A stretch of DNA of 64,000 bases from Nitrospirales bacterium (GTDB lineage: Bacteria; Nitrospirota; Nitrospiria; Nitrospirales; UBA8639). The stretch spans positions 2,206,001-2,270,000 of the forward strand of contig JALDRJ010000002.1 of the NCBI GenBank assembly GCA_031315865.1. Reading direction: 5' to 3'. The position numbers and the translations under genes were made by a program. Positions 16,579 to 26,520 of the stretch are shown piece by piece (position 1 is the stretch's first letter; the number at the start of each line of letters is the position of its first letter). Below the pieces are notes generated by a model. The model had not been told where the DNA came from. It did not search any database and was given only the letters and a program-made list of their open reading frames with translations.

Positions 16579-17960
16579 ACGGCGCCTCCCAACGCGAGAT
16601 GCAAGTCGATGCGATTGTTGAGCAGACGCCGTTTCACCGTCAAGTGTGCGCTTTGAGCCTCCAATGTTCCGCGGAAACTATCGAGCAGCGTGAGGATGGT
16701 GGTGAACCCGTGGCGGTAGGCATAGACGGACAGACGCTGGTTGGCTTCGGCGTGCCGCACGGCTTCGGCCAGCGCCCGTTCCCTCGCGCTCAAGCGTTCT
16801 TCCGTGGCCAACGATTGCTCGACTTCCTGGAACGCTTCGAGCGCCGTTTGATGAAAATCCTCCAGCGCTTCCGTGACGGCGGCCTCTTGCCGTGCAATGT
16901 TCCCCTCCAGGCGGTCTCCCGCGAAGATCGGCTGCAGCAGCCCGGCGCCCACGTTCCACACGAGCGCCTCCGGGCGAATCACGTCTTTGAGCGAGGTGCT
17001 GCGAACGCCGCCCCAAGCGGTCAGCGTAATATTGGGAAGCAGGGCCAGGTTTGCGTTGAGCAACCGTTGGTCTTGCGCTTGCAACCGCCGCATGGCCGCG
17101 ATGATGTCGGGACGCCGTTCCAGGAGTTCCGCAGGGACACCGGCCGGCAGCGTCGGCGGCAGTGGGGGCAATGGCTCGCCGGGGCTCAATTCACCGGCTG
17201 GGTACCGGCCAAGCAAGACCTCCAAGTGGCGAGAGGTTACCTGCACCAGGTTTTTCGTCTCGGCGAGTTGGGCTTCCGCATTCGCCAGATCGGTCAGCGC
17301 CAGGCTCAAGTCCAGGCCCTGGGCCAGGCCCCGGGTGAATCGTCCACGCACCAGTTCCACCAGCATGCGCCGGTCCGAGACCGACTGCCGGGCGACGGCT
17401 TCCTGCTGTCCCGCTTCGAGTAATGCAAACCAGGATTGCGCAGTTCGCGCGGCGAGCGACAGCGCCGCTCCGTTCAGGTCTGTGCTGACGGCTTGCGCCT
17501 CGAATGACGCGGCGTCACGCGCGGCACGAATCCGCCCCCAGATGTCCAGTTCCCATGAAAGACTGAACAGGGCCCCCAAGAGACTCCGTTCTTTTCGATC
17601 CTCATCCACCACAAACGTTCCCTGTCGGCCCCGTTGCACATCGGTGAGGGCATTGATGTGCGGCAGGCGCGGCGCTCCGGCTATGCGCACCGCCGCCTGA
17701 GCGATCTCCACGCGGGCCGCTGCGGCTTTCAGGTCGTGATTCGTCGTCAACGCTTCCTGCACCAGGGTCTTGAGCTTCGGGAGTTGAAACGTGTCGACCC
17801 AGTGTTCGGCTATCTGGTGGGCGGCGGTCGCCGAATCTGCCGTCCAACGCACTGGCAGTTCACCGATGATGGATTCGCCATCCCGGTCCGGCGCCGTCAT
17901 GCAGCCGGCAAGCAAGGTGATCACCAGCGTAAGCGTAAAAACACCCGTTCTTATCTTCAT
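16575..17960 (-). CDS. TolC/NodT-type outer-membrane efflux lipoprotein
   Basis: The 461-residue product carries a lipobox (TLLAGC). The two tandem outer-membrane efflux domains follow, visible as long heptad-rich helices (IAEHWVDTFQLPKLKTLVQEALTTNHDLKAAAARVEIAQAAVRIAGAPRLP split over both halves). The middle marker LLERRPDIIAAMRRLQAQ is typical of the NodT/OprM branch. It forms the outer-membrane exit duct of the tripartite pump. It overlaps both neighbours by 4 bp. As throughout this operon, third positions are GC-rich compared with the genes on either side. Confidence 0.95.
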   Translation of the reverse strand: MKIRTGVFTLTLVITLLAGCMTAPDRDGESIIGELPVRWTADSATAAHQIAEHWVDTFQLPKLKTLVQEALTTNHDLKAAAARVEIAQAAVRIAGAPRLPHINALTDVQRGRQGTFVVDEDRKERSLLGALFSLSWELDIWGRIRAARDAASFEAQAVSTDLNGAALSLAARTAQSWFALLEAGQQEAVARQSVSDRRMLVELVRGRFTRGLAQGLDLSLALTDLANAEAQLAETKNLVQVTSRHLEVLLGRYPAGELSPGEPLPPLPPTLPAGVPAELLERRPDIIAAMRRLQAQDQRLLNANLALLPNITLTAWGGVRSTSLKDVIRPEALVWNVGAGLLQPIFAGDRLEGNIARQEAAVTEALEDFHQTALEAFQEVEQSLATEERLSARERALAEAVRHAEANQRLSVYAYRHGFTTILTLLDSFRGTLEAQSAHLTVKRRLLNNRIDLHLALGGAV

Positions 17961-20900
17961 GTTCCCTGTGAGCGTGATGTGGCCATATCGGTCTTGAACA
18001 ACGTGGCAGATTCATCCAGCGGCTGGATATGTTCCAGGAGCAAGGCGGTCACCGGCACGATGAACAGGGTTGCGAGCATACCACCCAACAGACCGCTGGC
18101 AAACGCGACGGCCATGGGCACGAGAAACTGTGCCTGCGCGCTGGTCTCGAACAGCATGGGAACGAGTCCCGCGAAGGTCGTGAGGAACGTGAGCAGAATC
18201 GGACGAAAACGGACTTGGCACGCCTCGCGTATACAGGTGTGCAGCGGCAGGTCCGGCTTGTCGCGCTGACGCCTCCGCACATCATGGAGCAGGACCAGGC
18301 TATCGTTGATGACGACACCGCTCGCGCCGATCATGCCCACCAGCGATTCCATCGAGAGGGACAGGCCCAGGACCAGGTGCGTCGCGATCCCGCCGACCCA
18401 CGCGAGAGGAACGGCCAGAAGAAAGAGCAGGGGCAGGCGATAGGTGCGAAATGAGACGGCCAGGATCGCATAGATCAGCACCATGGCAAAGACGGTGTTC
18501 CGGCCGAGAGTCCGCAACGCCGCTTCCTGTTCCTCCCGTGCCGGTCCGACGCCGATACGCAGGCCGGGGTTGTTCCGGGTGAGTTCGTCGATCAAGCCGG
18601 ATTCCATGGAGGTATAGATGGCATGGGCATCCCCCAGGTCGGGATTCAGCCGCGCCCGAACCCAGACCAGCTCTTGGCGGTTTTCACGGGTCACGCTCTC
18701 GGCTTGCGGGAGCCATTGCCATGTCGCCAGCGATTCCAATGGCGCCTGACCGCCGGTCGGCAACAGGATCGGCAATTGCCGAAAGTCATCGAGCTGCTGC
18801 CGTTCGCTGAGCGGCAGGCGCACCATCACCTTCACTTGTTCCCGCCGCCGGTAAAAGCGCTGGACCTCTTCGCCCAGGTAGGCTTGCCGGACTTGATCGG
18901 CCACCTCTTCAAGCCGCAGACTTAAGCGTTCCGCTTCAGGCCGGAGTTTCAGGCTGAGCTGCGGCCGGCCTTGAATGTGGGAATGCTTGGCATCGAACAC
19001 GCCGGGCAGGGCGGTAAGATGACGGAGCATCTTGTCCACGGCGGATTGCACGGTCTCACTGTTTGTCGCGCTGACCCGCCACTCCAGATCATGGTACGTG
19101 TCGCCTTCCTTGTACTGGAAGTCCAGCGTGGCCTTTCCGATATCGCCGATGTTTTCCCGCCATTCCCTCGCCAGCGCCGCCACGGAAAACCGCTGGCGCG
19201 CGCCGGGCGCCAATTCAACCCAGAAGCCTGCCCAATCTTCGTAGATCATGCTTTCGATGCCAGAAACGGGGCTGCTCGCCCCGGTGGCCTGGCGGGATTC
19301 CAGCGAGTCCCGCAATTGGCTGTAGGCCTGTTCAACCTGTTTCGACAAGGTCTGGACGGCCGAATACGGCGTGCCGGGAGGGACGTTCAGGAACAGGGCA
19401 ATGGTATCCTTCGGCACGTCGGCTTGAATGGTGAGCCGGAGATGGCCGCCCGCGACCAGCGCTGCCGAGATCATCATAACCGCGGCGCAGCTGGTCAACA
19501 ACAGAAACGGTTGACGGAACGCTCGATCCAGGAACGGCAGATACGCACGATGGATCAGAGTATTGAGGCCGCGGGTCGCCCATTGGCGCAGTGCCTCGAC
19601 CCCGCGGGATGATTCGCGTACGGCATGCGTGAGATGCGCGGGCAATATGCAGAGGGCTTCGATGAGTGACAATCCCAGGGCCAGCACCACGACACTGCAA
19701 ATGGGCCCCAGAAGCGATTCCGCCCAGCCGGTGAGGAAGAGGCCCGGAAGAAAGGCAAGCATCGTGGTCACGACCGCCAGCGTCACCGGTTTCGCAACCT
19801 CTCTGAGTCCGCGGATCGTCGCGGTGTTCATGTCCGCACGGATTGGCCGTGGGGAGGCGGAATCCGTCCATGCGGCTGCGGCGGCCTCCTGATGGCGGTT
19901 AATGCTCTCGCTCACGATAATCGTGTCATCTACTAAAATCCCCAAGGCTAACACGAAGCCGAAGAGGCTCAGCATATTAAGGGAAATGCCGAGCAGCCAC
20001 ATACCGCCCAACGTGCCTACCAGAGCGGTGATGACGCCCGTGGCCACCCAGAACGCCAGATGCCGGCTCAAGAACACGGTCAGAACCAGAAAGATCAGGA
20101 CAAAGCCCATCAGGCCGTTTTCCAGGAGCGTGCCTACCCGCTCGTCGAAGGCCTGGGAGTCATCGTACCAGGTAATCAAGCGCAGGCCGTCCGGTAGCTG
20201 GGAGTCCATGTTCCGGACATAGTCTTTGATCCGCCTGGCCACTTCGACCGCATCGTCTTTGGCGAACACCTCCCACCCCTGGCAGGGCATGCCGTTGTGG
20301 TGCCAGATAAAATCCCGTTCGGCCAGGCCGTCGCGGATGGCGGCGATATCCCGGAGAGGCACACGCGATCCGTCAGATGCCGTCAACAGTACCTGTTCCC
20401 CAAACGTGTCGGCGGTGAGGGCCTGGCCCTGCGTCCGCAAGACGATATCCCCGGCCTTGGATTTAATCCGGCCGCCCGGAAGATCCAGCGAGCTTTGGCG
20501 CAGGGTTTCGGCGATCTCTTTGAGGGTCAGTTTGGAGCGGCGAAGACGTTCCTGGGGAATCTCGATGGCGAGTTCATAGGGCACGTATCCGTAGTTGTTC
20601 GCGAGATTCACGCCGGGGATGCGTGACAGATCGGCCTGGATATCTTCTCCCAACCGGCTGAGGTGGATCTGATCAGTCCGGCCGTACAGCGCGACCCAGA
20701 TCACGCCGTCATCGCCCTGCCGGCGTCCCTCCCGCACATCAATACGGTCTATGCCGCCGGGAAGCTTGGGGATGTTCTGAATCCGGGCGTGAATGGCGGC
20801 GATCAGCGGTTGCAGCGCTTGGGTTCTGGTCGCATAGACGATGATGGAGCAGGCATCCTCCTGCCGCCAGGTCTGTCCGGCTTTGGTGTTGATGCGGTGG

Positions 20901-21130
20901 ATGCCCTCGAGGTCATAGATGGCCTCTTCGATGGGGATACAGACCCGTTCCGCGATTTCCTCCGGTGTGGCCCCGGGATAGTAGGCCTTGATGTCGATCT
21001 GTTGCGGGCTAAAATGGGGAAACACTTCCTTCTCGACCGAGGAAAGTCCAGCGAATCCCGCCAGGAGGATCAAGCCCATGAGGACGTTGGCCGCGACGGA
21101 ATTTTTAGCGAACCAGGCGAGCATATGCAT
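17957..21130 (-). CDS. RND-family efflux pump, inner-membrane transporter
   Basis: The start is taken at the ATG of MHMLAWFAKNSVAANVL (21128-21130) because the preceding frame lacks a signal-like beginning. That gives about 1057 residues, normal for the family. Twelve membrane helices are expected, with two large periplasmic loops. Recognisable RND features are NSVAANVLMGLILLAG at helix 1, the GFVLALGILVDDTIIVSESINRH block of helix 4 with the paired Asp used for proton relay, and the matching GMIGASGVVINDSLVLLHD in the second half. It belongs to the multidrug/hydrophobe (HAE-like) branch rather than the heavy-metal CusA branch. The substrate is not determined. It is the first gene of the operon. 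Confidence 0.95.
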   Translation of the reverse strand: MHMLAWFAKNSVAANVLMGLILLAGFAGLSSVEKEVFPHFSPQQIDIKAYYPGATPEEIAERVCIPIEEAIYDLEGIHRINTKAGQTWRQEDACSIIVYATRTQALQPLIAAIHARIQNIPKLPGGIDRIDVREGRRQGDDGVIWVALYGRTDQIHLSRLGEDIQADLSRIPGVNLANNYGYVPYELAIEIPQERLRRSKLTLKEIAETLRQSSLDLPGGRIKSKAGDIVLRTQGQALTADTFGEQVLLTASDGSRVPLRDIAAIRDGLAERDFIWHHNGMPCQGWEVFAKDDAVEVARRIKDYVRNMDSQLPDGLRLITWYDDSQAFDERVGTLLENGLMGFVLIFLVLTVFLSRHLAFWVATGVITALVGTLGGMWLLGISLNMLSLFGFVLALGILVDDTIIVSESINRHQEAAAAAWTDSASPRPIRADMNTATIRGLREVAKPVTLAVVTTMLAFLPGLFLTGWAESLLGPICSVVVLALGLSLIEALCILPAHLTHAVRESSRGVEALRQWATRGLNTLIHRAYLPFLDRAFRQPFLLLTSCAAVMMISAALVAGGHLRLTIQADVPKDTIALFLNVPPGTPYSAVQTLSKQVEQAYSQLRDSLESRQATGASSPVSGIESMIYEDWAGFWVELAPGARQRFSVAALAREWRENIGDIGKATLDFQYKEGDTYHDLEWRVSATNSETVQSAVDKMLRHLTALPGVFDAKHSHIQGRPQLSLKLRPEAERLSLRLEEVADQVRQAYLGEEVQRFYRRREQVKVMVRLPLSERQQLDDFRQLPILLPTGGQAPLESLATWQWLPQAESVTRENRQELVWVRARLNPDLGDAHAIYTSMESGLIDELTRNNPGLRIGVGPAREEQEAALRTLGRNTVFAMVLIYAILAVSFRTYRLPLLFLLAVPLAWVGGIATHLVLGLSLSMESLVGMIGASGVVINDSLVLLHDVRRRQRDKPDLPLHTCIREACQVRFRPILLTFLTTFAGLVPMLFETSAQAQFLVPMAVAFASGLLGGMLATLFIVPVTALLLEHIQPLDESATLFKTDMATSRSQGT

Positions 21131-21464
21131 CGGGATGACATTCCCATACCAGGAAACACGGTTGCGTGCGAACCTGTACCATCTCACAGGCCCTCGCGCC
21201 GGTCAATCAATGAACGGTCATGTCTATGGATGCATACGTGTGCAACAATCAGAAGCCCAACTTCAAGCGTACGGATCCTCCTGCATTTTGTTGCTCTTAT
21301 CGTTCTGTGCGATGGCTTTCGACTACTTCAGTTTGCCGTTGACGAATCTATTCACGAACAGAGAAGCTGGCATCTTTAGTTTTGTCAGATAGGTTTTGGT
21401 AGAAACGATAGATAGTAGAGAGCCATGGATTTGAGGAATATGTCGGCATATGAAATGCGATGTC
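21131..21464. other. Intergenic gap upstream of the RND operon
   Basis: A degenerate relative of the shared promoter block may lie at 21222-21247 (minus strand TGTTGCA, 7 bp, GCATCCATAGAC), four bases shorter than the six good copies and without a convincing -10. I see nothing else definite here. Confidence 0.3.
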
Positions 21465-22691
21465 CTACGTAAATTTCGAAACGGCAAACAAGGCTTTTTC
21501 TTCATGACGTCGGCCTCTTTCTCGTCCACGCCGGTTCTGTCGCCAGCGGATCAACCCGGTGATAAACAGGGCGCCGGGGACGAGGCCAAGACACAGGATC
21601 ATGAATCGTCCCGGCCATCCGAAGGCTTCGCCGCTGTGGAGGGGAAAGAGCCAATGCATGAACGTTTGGCCAGTCGTATAGTGTGCGGGGTCATGGGTGT
21701 GGAGAACCTGCCCGCTATACTGGTCGATCCATAGGGCCCTTGCGGGGAGAATATCGGTCCGCTCCAATGGGGCCTTTTTGACGATTTTATAGACTCCGTT
21801 CGCTCCCTGCGGAAAAAATATCCACTGAAACCGTCCATCCGGAAACGTCTCGTCGGCGATGGCTGCCACTTCATCGAAGCCGATGGGGCGTTGTTCGTGA
21901 GACGGGGCCGATGTGAGGTGCGGTGTCGTTCCGGTCGTCGAAAATATCCCGATCAGCGCTTTCACGTAGTCGGGAAACACCAGGTAGAGGCCTGAAAACA
22001 GCGCGATCATCAAGAGGACTGACGCATAGAAGCCAACGGTTTTGTGAAGGTCATAGAGAAAGCGCTGGTGGCTCCCGCCGCGTTTGATCGTGAAGGCTGA
22101 CGAGATATGTGTTGAAGCCGGCCACCACAAGACAATCCCCGAAGCGAGCAATACCATCAGTGCGAGGGCGATGATTCCGACCAAGGTTGCGCCTTGCGCG
22201 CCGAGCGCGAGGGTGTAATGCAGGCGCAGAATAAAATCGAACAAAGAACCGCGCCATGGCCGTTCCATATCGAACTGTAACCGTTTACCCGTAACCAGCG
22301 CGGTGTATGGGTCAATGAAGACCTGGTGCCACTCGAGTTGCTTCGGGTCGGGCGCGGGTCGGCTGTAGGTGACCACGAAGCCGGAATCCGGAAAACGCGG
22401 GTAGACGAGCGCGTAGGGCTGGCCGTCGGCAGGGATCACCGACCGGGCGGCCGCGACGATATCGTCAAGGGAACGCAACGCCTTTTCTTGATCGGCGTGG
22501 GCAGAGACCTGGATCAGGGCAGGATGCATCCAGACATCCAGCTCCGGCCAGAATGCCAGGAGACTCCCGGTCAAGCCGATGATCGTGAAGACCAGTCCGG
22601 CCGAAATTCCCAGAACGGCGTGCAGCGTTCTCCAACAATGGCGATGCCGCCTTCTGGCTAACCGGCTCTCGGTTGTTGCTTTGTCCCGCAT
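21465..22691 (-). CDS. PepSY-associated membrane protein of iron uptake
   Basis: The 408-residue product has four to five membrane helices. Helix 1 is VLGISAGLVFTIIGLTGSLLAFWPELD, and others include TLVGIIALALMVLLASGIVLWWP, SVLLMIALFSGLYLVFPDYV and FMILCLGLVPGALFITGLIRWR. It also has the conserved loop LHYTLALGAQG and the HKTVGFYASV segment of PepSY_TM proteins (PiuB/FegB-like). Such proteins sit with TonB receptors for siderophores and are thought to reduce or release iron at the inner membrane. The gene lies 26 bp beyond the receptor stop and closes the fecI-fecR-receptor operon. Confidence 0.9.
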   Translation of the reverse strand: MRDKATTESRLARRRHRHCWRTLHAVLGISAGLVFTIIGLTGSLLAFWPELDVWMHPALIQVSAHADQEKALRSLDDIVAAARSVIPADGQPYALVYPRFPDSGFVVTYSRPAPDPKQLEWHQVFIDPYTALVTGKRLQFDMERPWRGSLFDFILRLHYTLALGAQGATLVGIIALALMVLLASGIVLWWPASTHISSAFTIKRGGSHQRFLYDLHKTVGFYASVLLMIALFSGLYLVFPDYVKALIGIFSTTGTTPHLTSAPSHEQRPIGFDEVAAIADETFPDGRFQWIFFPQGANGVYKIVKKAPLERTDILPARALWIDQYSGQVLHTHDPAHYTTGQTFMHWLFPLHSGEAFGWPGRFMILCLGLVPGALFITGLIRWRQNRRGRERGRRHEEKALFAVSKFT

Positions 22692-22717
22692 TGGGTTCGT
22701 GCACTGTGCCCTTCGCC

Positions 22718-25219
22718 TCAGTACTCGACGCGGATCGAGCCCAGGAACGTGCGTGGCGCACCGGGCGTGGTCGAAAATCGATCGCCGATCGTGGATTCGT
22801 AGTAGGTCTTGTCGAACAGGTTGTAGACGTTCAACTGGAACGCCATCCGGGCTTTGTAGAACGGAAACTGATACCGGACCAACGTATCAACTCGTCCGTA
22901 GCCGGGGAGTTGAAACGTGTTGGCCGTGTCCCCCTCGCGTTCCGACGCCAGATAGACGCCCGCTCCCAGGCTTAAGCCTTCCAGCGGGGTCTTTGGCAGG
23001 CCGTCGTACTTGGCCCAGAAACTTCCGATGTGCTTGGCGGCATTGAACAACCGGTTGCCTTTATCCTGTCCCTTGGTAATTTCAACATCCGTGTAGGCAT
23101 AGGTGGCGATGAGGCTCACTGAGTCGGTGAGCCGGCCCGCCAGGTCGATTTCCACGCCCTGGCTTCTGGCTTCGCCGATAGCACGGGCGAATCCGGTCAC
23201 CCCAATTGGCACGGGCGTGTTTTGTCTGGTGAGATGATAGAAGACCACTGAGGAGGTCAACCGTTGCTCGAAGAACTCCGTTTTGAAACCGGCCTCATAT
23301 TGTTTGGCGATCTGCGGGTCTAAGACTTTCCCGCTAGGCGAGACGCCGGTATTCGCGGCTCCCAGCGATTCTGAGTAGTTTCCGAAGAGCGAGAGCCAGG
23401 TCCAGGGCTGATAGAGTACGCCGACGCGGGGACTAAACCGGTCATTGTTGACATCGTTTCGGGCAGCTTTGGCTGTTGTGAGCGATGCTTGAGGGATGCC
23501 ACGCACAAAACCAACGCCGAATGTGGCCCAATCATAGCGGCCGCCACCCAGGATATGCAGCTTGTCCCAGAGCGTGATCTGATCCTGAAAATAGACCCCC
23601 GTCCAATCATTGCGCTGATCAATAAAGGTGTTAAACGCCGTATTGACATTCGCTACGCCAACGCCGTGAGCAGGGTTAAAGATATTGATCGGGCCGACTG
23701 GGGTATTCAGTGCGCGTACTGTTACCGTCTGATCGTAAATATCCCACCCGATCAGGACGCGATGTTTGATGGCTCCGGTGGAAAACTTGCCGGTGAGATC
23801 TACCGTGCCGTAGTAATAAGTGCCTTTGGCATCCCCACCATTGAAATCGCGGCTCATTTCGCCGGTGGTGAGATCGAGGGCATTCCCTGCGGTAAGTCTG
23901 TCTCGGCTATTGCGGTCCATCTTGACGAAGCGGCCACGGATGCTCCAGTCCTCGGTGAATTGATGGCTGGCGCTGATGCCCAGATGATACAACTGTGTCC
24001 GACTTTCGTCTGTGGACGGTTCGCCTAGAAATCGCGAGATGGGAATCTTGGCCGGCCGGTCGCCGATGGCTGGAATGCCAGTCCAGTCATTGACCGTCTT
24101 TTCATCCGAATAAAAATAGTCCACATCGATGAGGGTACGCTCGGTGAGACGCCACCGCATGGATGGAGCTAAGAGCGTTCGATCGGTAAACACATAATCC
24201 CGGAACGACTGACTGTCTAAATTTTCAAAATTAAACCGGTATTGCAAAGTCCCATTCGACGTGAGCGGGCCGGTAGCGTCTCCGGTCGTACGATATTCCT
24301 CGTAAGAGCCTAACTGCTGCTGCAGACTGTAATAGGGGGTGGCCTGCGGACGCTTGAGCACCATGTTGATCATGCCGCCCGGCGGGATGCGGCCGTAGAG
24401 ATTGGCCGACGCCCCCTTGAGCACCTCGACACGTTCAACGAGAGCAGTAGAAAGACGACTGGCGGGAAATCGAAACCCGTCCAGATAATTGGCGAATTGC
24501 GTGTTGAACCCGCGAATGATGAACTCTTCGGAAAAACCGCCCTGGGTGTTTCCTTGGAGTACGCCGCTGACATTCTTGATGGCATCGCCCAGTTGAATGG
24601 CCTGCTGATCTTTCAGCGTTTCCGGCGTCACGACCTGGATGGATAATGGCGTTTCCATGATCGGCGTATCCAGCTTTGTCGCAGTGGTGGCATTGGGTGC
24701 GGTGTAGGAGTCGCGTATCAGCCGGAACCCCGGCACCAGCACTTCAGGCAAGGTCTCGACAGGCGTATCGTCCACTGACCGACGCGGCGTTCGAGCCTCG
24801 GCTTCCGAATCGGCCGTGGTCAGCGGTGTTGGAGGAAGAAGTCCTTGTTTGATCGTGACGGTGCCCGAAGGCGTGATGTCATACGTCAACCCTGACCTTT
24901 TGAGCAGCCGTTCAAGGGCTTGATCGGCTGAATAGGTGCCGGTCAGTGCAGGAGCCTTCCGGTCACGGCTGACGTCGCTGCTGTACAGGATGGGAAGCCC
25001 GCTTTGCTTCCCGAATGCCTGCAATGCGCTCGATAAGGACTGGGCCGGAATGTCGAAGATCATCGGCCGGTTCGGCATATCTTGCTCTGCGGCCTGAACG
25101 AGCGCCTTGCTCTGATCCCAATGCAGGCCACTGCAGACGACCAAAAGAATCAGTATCGAACGTGTCGCGGCCTGAGCAAGAAAGGAATGGCTGACGGAGC
25201 GTGAGTGAAAAGTCTGCAT
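22718..25219 (-). CDS. TonB-dependent siderophore receptor with STN signalling domain
   Basis: The start at 25217-25219 (MQTFHSRSVSHSF) is chosen because the upstream frame lacks a signal. After the signal peptide comes an STN domain (FDIPAQSLSSALQAFGKQSGLPILYSSDVS ... ALERLLKRSGLTYDI) of about 75 residues. A TonB box region (ETLPEVLVPGF), the plug (IIRGFNTQFANYLDGFR, VEVLKGASANLYGRIPPGG) and the barrel ending in FLGSIRVEY follow. STN domains contact the FecR anti-sigma factor, so ligand binding is reported to the ECF sigma factor encoded upstream. The whole (about 833 residues) fits ferric siderophore receptors such as FpvA/FoxA. The substrate is not known. Confidence 0.95.
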   Translation of the reverse strand: MQTFHSRSVSHSFLAQAATRSILILLVVCSGLHWDQSKALVQAAEQDMPNRPMIFDIPAQSLSSALQAFGKQSGLPILYSSDVSRDRKAPALTGTYSADQALERLLKRSGLTYDITPSGTVTIKQGLLPPTPLTTADSEAEARTPRRSVDDTPVETLPEVLVPGFRLIRDSYTAPNATTATKLDTPIMETPLSIQVVTPETLKDQQAIQLGDAIKNVSGVLQGNTQGGFSEEFIIRGFNTQFANYLDGFRFPASRLSTALVERVEVLKGASANLYGRIPPGGMINMVLKRPQATPYYSLQQQLGSYEEYRTTGDATGPLTSNGTLQYRFNFENLDSQSFRDYVFTDRTLLAPSMRWRLTERTLIDVDYFYSDEKTVNDWTGIPAIGDRPAKIPISRFLGEPSTDESRTQLYHLGISASHQFTEDWSIRGRFVKMDRNSRDRLTAGNALDLTTGEMSRDFNGGDAKGTYYYGTVDLTGKFSTGAIKHRVLIGWDIYDQTVTVRALNTPVGPINIFNPAHGVGVANVNTAFNTFIDQRNDWTGVYFQDQITLWDKLHILGGGRYDWATFGVGFVRGIPQASLTTAKAARNDVNNDRFSPRVGVLYQPWTWLSLFGNYSESLGAANTGVSPSGKVLDPQIAKQYEAGFKTEFFEQRLTSSVVFYHLTRQNTPVPIGVTGFARAIGEARSQGVEIDLAGRLTDSVSLIATYAYTDVEITKGQDKGNRLFNAAKHIGSFWAKYDGLPKTPLEGLSLGAGVYLASEREGDTANTFQLPGYGRVDTLVRYQFPFYKARMAFQLNVYNLFDKTYYESTIGDRFSTTPGAPRTFLGSIRVEY

Positions 25220-25397
25220 GAACCCTGTCTCCATGAAGATGAATAAATATAATCTCGCGGGGCATGCGATGGCGCAGCCGCATGAATCAACTGCAGTTAG
25301 ACGGATGAGGATCAAAAAACCACATGAAGAATATTCTTGGCGAGGGGGAAATGCCCGCTAACGAAAAGGTGATGAAGATCGTCCCGTGATGGCGTAT

Positions 25398-26402
25398 TCA
25401 GTGAAGGAAGACGAAGTAGGGGGTGAGGCGGACGATTTCAGCCGGCGTGGTTTCGTCGATCGCGGTCACGGCATTCTCGAGCGCATTCAGTCGGAAGATG
25501 CCGTTCACCCGATGTCTGGCGAGCGTGCGGTTCAGCAAGACGATGGTTCCCTGCCGATGCCGGTTGATGGAGGTAATGGCTTCGCCGAGCGGTGTCTGGT
25601 CGAAGATAAGATAGCCTTCTCGCCAGGCGGTAAGCACGTCGAGCTTGGCATTGGGCACGGTGTGCAATCCATGAGTCGGGTCGTACGCGCCCACCATGTC
25701 CTTGGTGAACCTGGATCTTTGTTGCAGGAGAGGGTACGTGACCTCGACCTCACCTTCCAGTACCGCTATCTGCGTACCGACTCTGTCGCGGTTGACGAGA
25801 AATTCCGTCCCGATGGCTTCGGTCGTGCCCTGGCCGCTTCTGACGAGTAGCGGTCGCCGGGAGTCGGGCTTGACGGTGAAGTAGGCTTCTCCGCCCACGA
25901 GTTCGATGTTTCGGCGAGTTGAGGTGTACCGGACGTTGAGGGCCGTTTGGCTGTTCAACTCGACCAGGGTTCCATCGGGCAGCGAGACCGTCCGGCGTTC
26001 CCCCACACCTGTCGTATAATCGGCCATCCAATGCGGATACGTGGCGAGACCCAAGGCCACAAACACGCCGATCATGATCGTGGCTGCTACCGCCAGCCAT
26101 CGTCCGGCGGCCGTCTGCGGGCGTCTTGGTGTTGCCGGAGGAGAAAGTGGGCGCATGGTTTTGCCTCGCTCTCTTTTCAAGGGAGTCGCGCCGCGAAAGG
26201 GGCCTTCCTCTAATGAGTCTATTCCTCGCCAAAGATTATTGACTTCCTTCCAGGCTTGCTCATGCGCCTGACTTTGCCCCTGCCATCGTTCAAATTCATG
26301 TTGATCTTCCGCTGTCGATTCGCCGGAGGTTAGACGGATTTGCCAGTCGATGGCTTCCTGACGCAACCTGTTGGGTTTGTCGTTGGGGGCAGATGGGTGC
26401 AT
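25398..26402 (-). CDS. fecR: FecR-type anti-sigma factor
   Basis: The ATG at 26400-26402 is preceded by GAAGGA. The 334-residue protein has the N-terminal DUF4880 helix (AIDWQIRLTSGESTAEDQHEFERW) that binds the sigma factor. One membrane helix (GRWLAVAATIMIGVFVALGLA) and the periplasmic FecR domain (GERRTVSLPDGTLVELNSQTALNV, ELVGGEAYFTV) follow. The C-terminal part resembles an STN-like fold that receives the receptor signal. It sits between fecI and the receptor, so the three genes form one cell-surface signalling unit. Confidence 0.93.
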   Translation of the reverse strand: MHPSAPNDKPNRLRQEAIDWQIRLTSGESTAEDQHEFERWQGQSQAHEQAWKEVNNLWRGIDSLEEGPFRGATPLKRERGKTMRPLSPPATPRRPQTAAGRWLAVAATIMIGVFVALGLATYPHWMADYTTGVGERRTVSLPDGTLVELNSQTALNVRYTSTRRNIELVGGEAYFTVKPDSRRPLLVRSGQGTTEAIGTEFLVNRDRVGTQIAVLEGEVEVTYPLLQQRSRFTKDMVGAYDPTHGLHTVPNAKLDVLTAWREGYLIFDQTPLGEAITSINRHRQGTIVLLNRTLARHRVNGIFRLNALENAVTAIDETTPAEIVRLTPYFVFLH

Positions 26403-26520
26403 GAGTCCTTCGCGTGAAACGCTTTGTCCTAAGAGAGCCCTCGCTATCTTAGACGGATAACGGATCGAAAACCACAATTTCTTGAACAGAGAGAAGAAGC
26501 GGGGAAGGGGTGAGTGTCCT

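Noticed and set aside
21222-21247. Short version of the promoter block upstream of the RND operon as a full site
   Set aside because: It is four bases shorter and lacks a -10 at the right distance, so it is not counted among the six.
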